A stretch of 64,000 nt of DNA from Prevotella sp. (GTDB lineage Bacteria; Bacteroidota; Bacteroidia; Bacteroidales; Bacteroidaceae): positions 62,001 to 126,000 of the forward strand of contig JAEEXI010000005.1 of assembly GCA_016291495.1 (NCBI GenBank), in the 5' to 3' direction. The notes beneath the pieces are model-generated. The model saw nothing but the letters and a program-made list of their open reading frames with translations. It had not been told where the DNA came from and made no database searches. This document shows positions 1 through 7,296 of the stretch, piece after piece. How positions within the stretch are numbered: the stretch's first letter is position 1; each line of letters opens with the position of its first letter. Both the position numbers and the translations under genes were made by a program.

Positions 1-3000
1 TGGAAGATGACGAATAGTCCTGGCACGACGAGAATCTGCAGCAGCGTACCTATCAACATACCGCCTACGGCAGCGGCACCCAGCGTCTGGTTACCGTTCT
101 TGCCTACACCCGATGCAAACATCATCGGCAACAGACCGATGACCATTGCCAACGAGGTCATCAGGATAGGACGCAGACGGGCTGCGGCACCTAAGATGGC
201 CGACCACGTGATGGCCATACCTGTCTGACGGCGCTCCAGTGCGAACTGTACAATCAGGATAGCATTCTTAGCCAGCAGGCCAATCAGCATGATGAGTGAG
301 ATCTGCATATAGATGTCATTGGCGTGGCCGAACATCATTGTGAACAGGAAACAGCCTGCCAGACCGAAGGGTACGGAGAGTACTACTGCCAGCGGCAGGA
401 TGTATGACTCATACTGTGCCGACAGAATCAGGTAGATGAAGATGAAGCACAGCAGGAAGATAATGGCTGTCGAGTTCGAGGCCTTTGCTTCCTCACGTGT
501 CAGACCCTGATAGTCATAGGAGTAACCGGCAGGCAATACATTGGCAGCAACTTCCTTAGCCGCATTCAGCGCCTCACCGGTAGAATAGCCGTCAGCGACG
601 GTTGCCGTTACGTTGATACTGGTAAACAGGTTGAAACGGCTGATGTTCATAGGACCGTAAACGCGCTCCAAACGACAGAACTCCTGTACTGGCGACATAC
701 CGCCAGGGGTACGCACATAAATGCTGTTCATCGACTCAGGCGTCATGCGCGACTCGGGGGTACCCTGAATCATCACACGATACAGTTTTCCGTAACTGTT
801 GAAGTTCGATGCGTACAGTCCACCGAAGTAACCCTGCAGTGTGCTCAGTACGATGTTTGGCGTAATGCCGGCCTGCTTACACTTTGCCACATCCACATGC
901 ACCATGTACTGTGGGTAGTTGGGGTTATACGACGTCTGTGCCGTCTGGAACTCAGGTCGCTTGTTCAGTTCAGCCAGATAATCCTTCACGATACCGAAGA
1001 ACTTGTTTAGGTCGCCACCCGTACGGTCCTGCATCACCAGCGAGATACCGCTGCTCAGCGAGAAGCCGGGAACCATAGGCGGTGCGAAGGCCAGGACCTG
1101 GGCATCCTTGATATGGGCCGTCTTGATAAATATCTGAGCGACAACACCCGTGGCACTATAGGGGTCGAGGAAGAAACGGTAGATACCGTCGCCCTGCCAC
1201 AGACCACTGAGTTTCCACCAGAATCCCCTCTGGCGCTCTCCAAATGGCTTCAGTTTGAGGATGAAGGTGGCCTGGTCGGAGCCGGCACCTGCAATGAAGT
1301 TATAGCCCTGAATCTGTTCGCGGCTCTGGATGGCAGGGTCGGCAGCGAGAATAGAGTCAACCTGGGCCACAATCTCCTTGGTACGGGCTTCCGATGTTGC
1401 AGGAGGCATGGAGATGGTACAGAAGAGCGTACCCGTATCCTCGTCGGGAACCAGTCCCGTCTTGGTGGTCAGCATGGTAGTTGCCAGGACGGCGATACCG
1501 ATGACGACAGTGATGAGGATGGGGAGGGGCTTGCGCACCAGTTTTTCTACGCGACTCTTGTACTTGCCCAACACCTTGTTATAAGCTGCATTGAACGAGG
1601 CGTGGAAGCGGTCGATGCGTGACATCTTCTTCTCGTGACCCTCCTTGTCGTGGGCTTTCAAGAAGATGGCACACAGGGCGGGCGACAGCGTTAGGGCGTT
1701 CAGGGCGGAGATGAAGATACTGATAGCCATCGTCACACCGAACTCACGGTAGAACGTACCTGTCGTTCCACCGAGGAACGATACGGGGACGAATACCGAT
1801 GCCATCACCAACGTGATAGAGATGATAGCGCCTGAAATCTCGTTCATGGCGTCGATACTGGCTGTCAGCGTGGACTTATAGCCCTGGTCCAGTTTTGCAT
1901 GTACGGCCTCTACTACCACGATGGCGTCGTCCACCACGATGGCGATGGCCAAAAGCAGGGCAGACAGCGTCAACAGGTTGATAGAGAATCCCATCACGTT
2001 CAGGAAGAAGAACGTACCGATCAGCGACACAGGAACGGCAATCAGCGGGATGAGTGTCGAGCGCCAGTCCTGCAGGAACACGTAGATGACGATGAACACC
2101 AGTACAAGTGTGAAGACCAGCGTGAAGACTACCTCCTCGATACTGGCGTACAGGAACTCCGTCACGTCGTAGTTGATTTTATAGGTCATGCCCGGTGGGA
2201 ACAGCTTGGACTGCTCTTCCAGCTCGGCTTTCACCTGCTTGGCTATCTCGTTGGCGTTCGATCCTGCCACCTGCTGAACCATCGTCATGATAGACGGCAT
2301 ACCGTTGTTGTGCATCGATACCGAGTAGCCTTCGCCACCCAGCTCTATCTTGGCAATGTCCTTCAGCTTCAGGGTCTGGCCGTCCGTATCGCTCTTGATG
2401 ATGATATTGCCAAACTCTTCGGCGCTTTTGAAGCGGCCCGTATAGCGCATGGCATACTCGTAGGCCACGTTGTCGGACTGCTGGCCGAAGTTACCTGGTG
2501 CAGCCTCGATGTTCTGCTCAGCCAGCACGGTGGCAATGTCAGAGGGCATCAGGTTATGCTGTTTTAACACGTCGGGCTTCAGCCAGATACGCATGGCATA
2601 GGTCTTGGAACTGAAGCTCGAGGCATCACCCACACCCTGGATACGCTTGATGGCGGGAATGATGTTGATGGCGTTATAGTTGGTCAGGAACTCGTCGTCG
2701 TAGCGTCCGTCGGAGGTCAGCGAGATCATCAGCACCTGTGATGACTGACGCTTCACCACGCGCACACCGATTTGGTTCACCTCGGCAGGCAGCAGGGGGG
2801 TAGCCTGGCTGACGCGGTTCTGCACGTTGACGGCACACATGTCCGGGTTCGTGCCCTGTCGGAAAGTCACCTGAATCATCGCCGAGCCAGGTGAGGCCGT
2901 CGATGTGATAAAGTCCATGCCTTCCACGCCGTTGATACTCTCTTCCAGCGGGGTGATGACGGCATTCTTCACCGTCTCTGCATCGGCACCAGGATAGCTG

Positions 3001-3143
3001 GTTATCACCATGATGTTAGGCGGTGCAATATTCGGATACTGCTCAATAGGCAGCGATATCAATCCGATGAAACCCAGCAGTACGATGAGGATGGAAATCA
3101 CCGTCGATAATACCGGGCGTTTGATAAATGTTGTAAAAGTCAT
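1..3143 (-). CDS. RND multidrug efflux permease, HAE1/AcrB type (3' end beyond window)
   Basis: Inner-membrane proton-driven pump subunit of a tripartite efflux system. The minus-strand frame starts MTFTTFIKRPVLSTVISIL at 3143 and stays open to base 1, about 1047 codons, so only some 10-25 C-terminal residues of a normal AcrB-length protein are missing. Visible are the first membrane helix, a large periplasmic loop, the TM4 acidic pair in AIVVDDAIVVVEA, a second periplasmic loop and the C-terminal helix bundle. The adaptor gene lies immediately upstream in the same direction (33 nt apart); an outer-membrane channel gene would be expected beyond the left edge. Family assignment is firm; the substrate cannot be read from the sequence. 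Confidence 0.95.
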   Translation of the reverse strand, partial: MTFTTFIKRPVLSTVISILIVLLGFIGLISLPIEQYPNIAPPNIMVITSYPGADAETVKNAVITPLEESINGVEGMDFITSTASPGSAMIQVTFRQGTNPDMCAVNVQNRVSQATPLLPAEVNQIGVRVVKRQSSQVLMISLTSDGRYDDEFLTNYNAINIIPAIKRIQGVGDASSFSSKTYAMRIWLKPDVLKQHNLMPSDIATVLAEQNIEAAPGNFGQQSDNVAYEYAMRYTGRFKSAEEFGNIIIKSDTDGQTLKLKDIAKIELGGEGYSVSMHNNGMPSIMTMVQQVAGSNANEIAKQVKAELEEQSKLFPPGMTYKINYDVTEFLYASIEEVVFTLVFTLVLVFIVIYVFLQDWRSTLIPLIAVPVSLIGTFFFLNVMGFSINLLTLSALLLAIAIVVDDAIVVVEAVHAKLDQGYKSTLTASIDAMNEISGAIISITLVMASVFVPVSFLGGTTGTFYREFGVTMAISIFISALNALTLSPALCAIFLKAHDKEGHEKKMSRIDRFHASFNAAYNKVLGKYKSRVEKLVRKPLPILITVVIGIAVLATTMLTTKTGLVPDEDTGTLFCTISMPPATSEARTKEIVAQVDSILAADPAIQSREQIQGYNFIAGAGSDQATFILKLKPFGERQRGFWWKLSGLWQGDGIYRFFLDPYSATGVVAQIFIKTAHIKDAQVLAFAPPMVPGFSLSSGISLVMQDRTGGDLNKFFGIVKDYLAELNKRPEFQTAQTSYNPNYPQYMVHVDVAKCKQAGITPNIVLSTLQGYFGGLYASNFNSYGKLYRVMIQGTPESRMTPESMNSIYVRTPGGMSPVQEFCRLERVYGPMNISRFNLFTSINVTATVADGYSTGEALNAAKEVAANVLPAGYSYDYQGLTREEAKASNSTAIIFLLCFIFIYLILSAQYESYILPLAVVLSVPFGLAGCFLFTMMFGHANDIYMQISLIMLIGLLAKNAILIVQFALERRQTGMAITWSAILGAAARLRPILMTSLAMVIGLLPMMFASGVGKNGNQTLGAAAVGGMLIGTLLQILVVPGLFVIF

Positions 3144-3150
3144 ATTTTTT

Positions 3151-3185
3151 ACCTCTTACTTCTTACTTTTTACCTCTTACTTCTT
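3151..3185. repeat. 7-bp period array, units ACCTCTT/ACTTCTT/ACTTTTT
   Basis: Five consecutive 7-bp units between the adaptor and permease genes. The array contains the adaptor stop codon (complement of tta at 3177-3179) and its last Lys codons, and ends 8 nt before the permease start codon. It belongs to the set of period-7 arrays seen elsewhere in this window. Confidence 0.85.
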
Positions 3186-4337
3186 CATTGCGCCAACGAT
3201 GTCGCCAGCACTCATCTCCTTGGCCTGCTCTTCAATCTTCTGTTGATAGCGCTCAGGCGTGATGGGCACAATCTCCATACCGTCGTTCAGTTTGGTGATA
3301 CCGTTGGTCACATACTTGTCGCCAGTCTTTAAGCCGTCGGTCACGATGTAGTTCTTGCCGTCGTTCTGTGGGTCGACCTTGATCTCGGTATACTTCACCT
3401 TGTTGTCCTTGCCTAAGGTATAGACGAACTTCTTGTTCTGTACCTCAGAGACGCATGCTTGTGGGATGATGATGGCGGAAGTAGCCTGACGGGGGATGAT
3501 AATCGTACCTGTACCGCCGCTCTTCAGCTGTTTCTCAGGATTGACAAAGGTGGCTATCAACTGGACGGCACCCGTAGCTTGGTCGATAACGCCGCTCATC
3601 TTGATGACCTTACCCTCATGGGCATAGATGCTGCCGTCCGCAAGCTGCAGCTTTACAGGGGGCAGCGACTCCAGTCCTGCAGTGGAGAGCGCCATCGCGT
3701 CAGTCTCCGTCACTGAGAAATAGACCTCCATCGACGAAATGTTCGATACGGTGGTCAGCGAGTTAGAGGCACTCACCAGGGCACCTTTCTTGAAAGGCAG
3801 CGTGCCTACGACGCCAGAAGCGGGGCTCTTTACATAGCAGAAGCTCAGTTGCTCGCGGGCAGACGCCAACGATGCCTGCGCCTGTGCAAGTTGTGCCTTA
3901 GCACTCTCCCAGGAGTTCTGTGAGGTCTGCAATTCATAGTCGCCAATCACCTTGTTGGCATGTAGCTGCTTGGCATTCTCGTATGTCAGTTGGGCTGTGT
4001 TAACCTGCTGCTGGGCCGTGTTAACGGCAGCCTGAGCCTGGCGAACTGCAGCCTGGTAGGTCTGGTTATCGAGCACGAAAAGGGTTTGTCCGGCACCTAC
4101 CGTCTGACCTTCCTTCACATTAATCTGAGTAATGAATCCTTGTACCTTCGGACGAATCTCCACATCCTGTACACCCTTGATCGTTGCAGGATAGGTCGAC
4201 TGCATGTCGGCACTCGAAGTACCCACCGTCACAACGGGATACTCGTTATCGCCAAAAGTCGGGCGACCACCGCCGCCACCACAGGATACTAACGTTGCGG
4301 CAACTGCTGCAAACATCATTAACTTTTTCATTTTCAT
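3177..4337 (-). CDS. Efflux RND periplasmic adaptor (membrane fusion protein), lipoprotein
   Basis: 386 aa HlyD/AcrA-family adaptor linking the RND pump to an outer-membrane channel. The N terminus is a lipoprotein signal (hydrophobic stretch then LVSCGGGGG), so it is probably anchored by a lipidated Cys about 20 residues in. A first lipoyl half-motif (KVQGFITQINVKEGQ) lies around residues 55-70, followed by an Ala/Gln-rich alpha-helical hairpin (about 85-165), the second lipoyl half (PASGVVGTLPFKKG) and the beta-barrel and membrane-proximal domains. It is first in the operon with the RND gene. Its stop codon lies inside a 7-bp repeat array (3151-3185). An inverted repeat and a -7 box upstream suggest regulated expression. 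Confidence 0.95.
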   Translation of the reverse strand: MKMKKLMMFAAVAATLVSCGGGGGRPTFGDNEYPVVTVGTSSADMQSTYPATIKGVQDVEIRPKVQGFITQINVKEGQTVGAGQTLFVLDNQTYQAAVRQAQAAVNTAQQQVNTAQLTYENAKQLHANKVIGDYELQTSQNSWESAKAQLAQAQASLASAREQLSFCYVKSPASGVVGTLPFKKGALVSASNSLTTVSNISSMEVYFSVTETDAMALSTAGLESLPPVKLQLADGSIYAHEGKVIKMSGVIDQATGAVQLIATFVNPEKQLKSGGTGTIIIPRQATSAIIIPQACVSEVQNKKFVYTLGKDNKVKYTEIKVDPQNDGKNYIVTDGLKTGDKYVTNGITKLNDGMEIVPITPERYQQKIEEQAKEMSAGDIVGAMKK

Positions 4338-4417
4338 ACCTATTTTCCAATTGTTTATTTATTCGAACAAATATCCGCCTCAACGAGCTGGACGCTCTTT
4401 TTTTGCGAATTCGGCTG

Positions 4418-4425
4418 CAAAGGTA
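4418..4425 (-). promoter_or_regulatory. -7 box (TACCTTTG) for the efflux operon
   Basis: The minus strand reads TACCTTTG, matching the Bacteroidota -7 consensus TAnnTTTG, 81 nt upstream of the adaptor start codon. No clear TTTG -33 box is present at the expected distance; that position falls inside the inverted repeat at 4430-4466, suggesting an activator or repressor site there. Confidence 0.6.
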
Positions 4426-4429
4426 CTAA

Positions 4430-4466
4430 AAAACCGGCATACCTATAAAATAGGTAAGCCAGTTTT
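4430..4466. promoter_or_regulatory. 17-nt-arm inverted repeat, possible operator of the efflux operon
   Basis: Arms 4430-4446 and 4450-4466 are symmetric around AAA with two mismatches: AAAAC/GTTTT outer, GGC/GCC middle, TACCTAT/ATAGGTA inner. It covers the -33 region of the minus-strand efflux promoter. Dyad operators at such positions are usual for TetR-type efflux repressors, but no regulator gene is visible here. Because both flanks are A/T-rich, it could also act as a bidirectional terminator-like hairpin. Confidence 0.6.
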
Positions 4467-4510
4467 AACAAAGTTTCTCTTTTTTTTGTTTTGGTTTTTA
4501 TGGAAAATAT

Positions 4511-4542
4511 GACAGATTGTCGCTTATTTCTGTCAATATGAC
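4511..4542. promoter_or_regulatory. Two short palindromes upstream of the hsp20 sigma-54-like promoter
   Basis: GACAGATTGTC (4511-4521, GACA-N3-TGTC) and GTCAATATGAC (4532-4542, GTCA-N3-TGAC) lie just upstream of the -24/-12 elements. They could bind a sigma-54 enhancer-binding protein. Similar palindromes occur upstream of clpB at 56855-56873. Confidence 0.5.
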
Positions 4543-4555
4543 GGCAATATAGGTG

Positions 4556-4572
4556 TTGGCACGTAACTTGTA
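4556..4572 (+). promoter_or_regulatory. Sigma-54 (RpoN)-type promoter of hsp20
   Basis: TTGGCACGTAACTTGTA matches the -24/-12 consensus YTGGCACGRNNNTTGCW at all but two positions, with the correct 12-nt distance between the GG and the G of the -12 element. It lies about 90 nt upstream of the hsp20 start codon. No TAnnTTTG box is seen in this stretch. Confidence 0.7.
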
Positions 4573-4662
4573 CTAGAGTGGGTGAACGCTGAAACGAAAG
4601 CGGAGGCATTCAAGAATAAAAATATTTACAAACAATTAAAAATAGAATTAGGAGGTATGATT

Positions 4663-5085
4663 ATGTTACCAGTATTCAAAAACAGTTGGTTTCCAACAGT
4701 ATTCGACGACTTTATGAACAACGATATGATGGCATGCGCCACTACTACCGCACCAGCAGTCAACGTCAAGGAAGATGAGAACGCCTATACGATGGAAGTA
4801 GCCGCCCCAGGTATCAAGAAAGAGTATTGTCGTGTAAACATCAATAACGAGGGCAATCTGAGCATAGCCATCGAGAACAAGATGGAGCATAAGGAAGAGA
4901 GTAAGAAGCAGCACTACCTGCGCCGTGAGTTCAGCTACACCAACTATCAGCAGAACTACTCACTGCCTGAAGACGTCGATAAGGAGCAGATCTCTGCAAA
5001 GGTCGACAACGGCATCCTGACGGTCGTGTTGCCGAAGATGAAAAAGGAGGAAACGAAGGTTTCGAGGATGATTGAAATTTCATAA
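4663..5085 (+). CDS. Small heat shock protein, Hsp20/alpha-crystallin family
   Basis: ATP-independent holdase chaperone of the cytoplasm. The protein is 140 aa counting from ATG 4663, which sits 6 nt after GGAGGT (4651-4656); an in-frame ATG at 4657 is too close to that ribosome site. The alpha-crystallin domain begins around residue 35 (PAVNVKEDENAYTMEVAAPG) and ends with the family strand DNGILTVVLPK near residue 120, followed by a short tail ending in IEIS that carries the I-x-I motif. A strong rho-independent terminator follows at once, so it is probably monocistronic, driven by a sigma-54-like promoter. Family is certain. Confidence 0.95.
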   Translation: MLPVFKNSWFPTVFDDFMNNDMMACATTTAPAVNVKEDENAYTMEVAAPGIKKEYCRVNINNEGNLSIAIENKMEHKEESKKQHYLRREFSYTNYQQNYSLPEDVDKEQISAKVDNGILTVVLPKMKKEETKVSRMIEIS

Positions 5086-5106
5086 CAATATCATCCTGAA
5101 CCAAGA

Positions 5107-5144
5107 AAAGAAATCCAGATGAAAATTTGGATTTCTTTTTTTTT
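5107..5144 (+). terminator. Terminator of hsp20
   Basis: An 11-bp perfect stem (5107-5117 with 5128-5138, AAAGAAATCCA/TGGATTTCTTT) is followed by a T run. The right half of the hairpin also contains the TTTG (5126-5129) that serves as the -33 box of the next promoter. Confidence 0.85.
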
Positions 5145-5157
5145 CGTCGTATCTTTG
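5126..5157 (+). promoter_or_regulatory. Promoter of the short sigma factor gene
   Basis: -33 TTTG at 5126-5129 and -7 TATCTTTG at 5150-5157 with a 20-nt spacer, the canonical Bacteroidota arrangement, 23 nt before the start codon. It overlaps the hsp20 terminator. Confidence 0.8.
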
Positions 5158-5180
5158 CGACCTAAATATATTATAATGAT

Positions 5181-5732
5181 ATGGGAAACGGGAAACAGCG
5201 TGACGACCTCGTCACCAAGAATATGGGATATGTGGTGACTCTGGCACGACAGTACAAGTCGGAACTGCTCAGTACGGACGACCTCATCAGCGAAGGTACT
5301 ATCGGCATCATCAAGGCTGCGGAAAAGTATGACCCCAGTCGCGGCAAGCCTTTCGTCACCTTTGCTGCGCCCTATATCCGTCGCAGCATTGAGGATGCCA
5401 TCCGCCGCGTGACAGGGGAGACGCCCGTTCTTTCTACGGACGAGAGTCTGCCCGTGGGTTCCAACAATAACTTTACGCTGCTTAATGTCCTAGAAGACAA
5501 GGATGCACCCAACGCTGGCCAGGAACTGGAGCAAAGGACGCTCTCTGACGACCTCGTGAGTGCCATCGGCGTGCTTAACGAACGGGAACAGACAGTCATC
5601 AAGGCTTTCTTCGGAATAGGGGAGGAGCGGCAGACAATGGCGGAAATCGGCGAAGGACTCGGACTGAAGCGTGAGCGTGTCCGTCAGATTCGTGACAAGG
5701 CGTTGCGCAAGTTGCACAAGGTCTCTAAATAA
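5181..5732 (+). CDS. Short RpoD-like sigma-70 factor lacking region 1.2 and domain 3
   Basis: 183 aa RNA polymerase sigma factor. Region 2 spans about residues 8-72 (DLISEGTIGIIKAAEKYDPSRG, then the -10-recognition helix) and region 4 about residues 125-180 with the helix-turn-helix GLKRERVRQI. Compared with the roughly 286-aa primary sigma of Bacteroidales, region 1.2 and the whole sigma-3 helical domain are absent, but a stretch resembling the region 3.2 finger (ETPVLSTDESLP to LLNVLEDKD) is kept. It resembles a group 2/3 sigma more than an ECF sigma. Its position beside hsp20 hints at a stress role, which is inference. The 3' end overlaps the convergent cca gene by 8 nt. Confidence 0.85.
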   Translation: MGNGKQRDDLVTKNMGYVVTLARQYKSELLSTDDLISEGTIGIIKAAEKYDPSRGKPFVTFAAPYIRRSIEDAIRRVTGETPVLSTDESLPVGSNNNFTLLNVLEDKDAPNAGQELEQRTLSDDLVSAIGVLNEREQTVIKAFFGIGEERQTMAEIGEGLGLKRERVRQIRDKALRKLHKVSK

Positions 5733-7185
5733 GTCCCATTGACTTTGCTTTCTCCATCAACAGGTGCATGAGGGGCTCGCGCTCGTTCTCCACCTTGTTG
5801 TCGAGAACGGCATCCTTCAGGTATTGTTTCAAGACACCCACCTCGCGTGAGGGCTGCAAGTGGAAGAGTTCCATAATCTCGTTGCCATCAATCACAGGCT
5901 GCAGCAGTCGTTTGTAGTCTTTCTCCTTCAGGTCGGTCAATTTCTCACGCACCATCCGGAAATTCTCCAGGAACAGTTGTTTGCGCACTTCGTTCTTCGA
6001 AGTGATGTCTGCCTCGCAGAGGCACATCAAATCGTCGATATCGTCACCAGCGTCGTTCAACAGGCGACGCACAGCAGAATCAGTTACTTCCTCGTCGGCA
6101 ATGGCGATGGGACGCATATGGAGGTCGACGAGCTTCTGCACATAGCGCATCTCTGCTCCCATCGGCAACTTCAGGCGACGGAAGATGTTGGGCACCATCT
6201 TGGCGCCAATATAATTATGGTTATGGAACGTCCATCCAACCTTCGGCTCCCAGCGTTTCGACTTCGTCTTGCCGATGTCGTGGAGCAATGCCGCCCAGCG
6301 GAGCCATAAGATAGAGGTGAGAGGTGAGAGGTGAGAGGTGAGAGAACTGTCTTGCGATTTAACAACATTCTCTAGGACTTCCAGCGTGTGGTAGAAATTA
6401 TTCTTATGGGCTTTGTCATCACGTTTCTCCACGATGTCAAGGGCAGCGAGTTCTGGGAGAATGATCTGCAGGAGACCGCTGCGCTGCAGGTATTCAAAGC
6501 CGATACTGGGATGTGGGGCCATGATGATTTTGTTGAGTTCCACCTCGATACGCTCGCCGCTGACGATCCTGATGCGGTCTGCCATATCTTCCAGTGCCTT
6601 GAAGGTCTCGTCTTCTATCTGGAAATTGAGTTGGGTGGCAAAACGGATGCAGCGCATCATACGCAGCGGGTCGTCAGAGAAAGTCACTTCAGGATCGAGA
6701 GGTGTGGCGATGATGCGGTCCTGCAAGTCGCCAATACCATTGAAGGGATCGACAAGTTCTCCGAAACGGCTCTTATTCAGACAGATGGCCATCGCATTGA
6801 TGGTGAAGTCGCGACGGTTCTGGTCGTCTTCCAGTGTTCCGTCTTCGACAATGGGTTTACGCGAATCGTGGCTATAGCTTTCCCTTCTGGCTCCTACAAA
6901 CTCCACCTCCATCTCATGAAACTTCACTTGGGCGGTGCCGAAATTCTTAAACACGCTGAGATGTGCCCGTTTTCCAAGTAGTTTTTTCAGTTCAGAAGCC
7001 ACCTCGATGCCGCTGCCCACGACAACCACGTCGATGTCGTCGGAAGGACGCTCCAGGAAGATGTCACGCACATAGCCTCCCACAACATAGCACTCTACGC
7101 CCAAACGGTCAGCAACAGCACTGATCTGGTGGAAAATCTCGCGATCTAATATCTTCGCCAAAGCGGCATCAGAATAGAGTTTCAT
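5725..7185 (-). CDS. cca: CCA tRNA nucleotidyltransferase with HD domain
   Basis: 486 aa enzyme that adds or repairs the 3' CCA of tRNAs in the cytoplasm. The N-terminal class II nucleotidyltransferase head has the GGYVRD motif and catalytic acidic pair (DDIDVVVVGSG), the RRDFTINAM motif, and an RNA-binding helical region; the C-terminal HD domain has LLHDIGK. The start at 7185 (MKLYSD) is chosen because the longer frame start (7212) lies within the -7 box TACTTTTG at 7210-7217. A low-complexity insert (SSLTSHLSPLTS) just before the HD domain is encoded by a 7-bp repeat array (6314-6344), which is absent from homologues as I know them. It converges with the sigma gene. Confidence 0.95.
   Translation of the reverse strand: MKLYSDAALAKILDREIFHQISAVADRLGVECYVVGGYVRDIFLERPSDDIDVVVVGSGIEVASELKKLLGKRAHLSVFKNFGTAQVKFHEMEVEFVGARRESYSHDSRKPIVEDGTLEDDQNRRDFTINAMAICLNKSRFGELVDPFNGIGDLQDRIIATPLDPEVTFSDDPLRMMRCIRFATQLNFQIEDETFKALEDMADRIRIVSGERIEVELNKIIMAPHPSIGFEYLQRSGLLQIILPELAALDIVEKRDDKAHKNNFYHTLEVLENVVKSQDSSLTSHLSPLTSILWLRWAALLHDIGKTKSKRWEPKVGWTFHNHNYIGAKMVPNIFRRLKLPMGAEMRYVQKLVDLHMRPIAIADEEVTDSAVRRLLNDAGDDIDDLMCLCEADITSKNEVRKQLFLENFRMVREKLTDLKEKDYKRLLQPVIDGNEIMELFHLQPSREVGVLKQYLKDAVLDNKVENEREPLMHLLMEKAKSMGLI
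6314..6344. repeat. 7-bp period array GAGGTGA x4.4 inside cca
   Basis: Four perfect GAGGTGA copies plus GAG, inside the cca reading frame. On the coding strand they encode a repeating Leu-Thr-Ser-His-Leu-Ser-Pro pattern. The frame is preserved through the array. Confidence 0.95.
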
Positions 7186-7209
7186 CAGTCTATTTTTACT
7201 TTTCGACTG

Positions 7210-7217
7210 CAAAAGTA
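7210..7217 (-). promoter_or_regulatory. -7 box (TACTTTTG) of cca
   Basis: The minus strand reads TACTTTTG 24 nt upstream of the chosen cca start. It supports start 7185 over 7212. Confidence 0.65.
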
Positions 7218-7262
7218 CAAAAAATATTTATAATTTTTAATTCTTATTTCCATTTTTATTTG

Positions 7263-7270
7263 TACCTTTG
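7263..7270 (+). promoter_or_regulatory. -7 box (TACCTTTG) of the PAP2 operon
   Basis: TACCTTTG 26 nt before the PAP2 start codon. No good -33 TTTG is found. It is probably the main promoter for the run of genes from 7297 to about 13234. Confidence 0.65.
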
Positions 7271-7296
7271 CAGTCAGTAATTAAAATATGTAAATT

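Noticed and set aside
1113..2567. Long plus-strand open frames opposite the RND gene
   Set aside because: They are antisense shadows; the minus strand encodes a continuous, recognisable RND pump.
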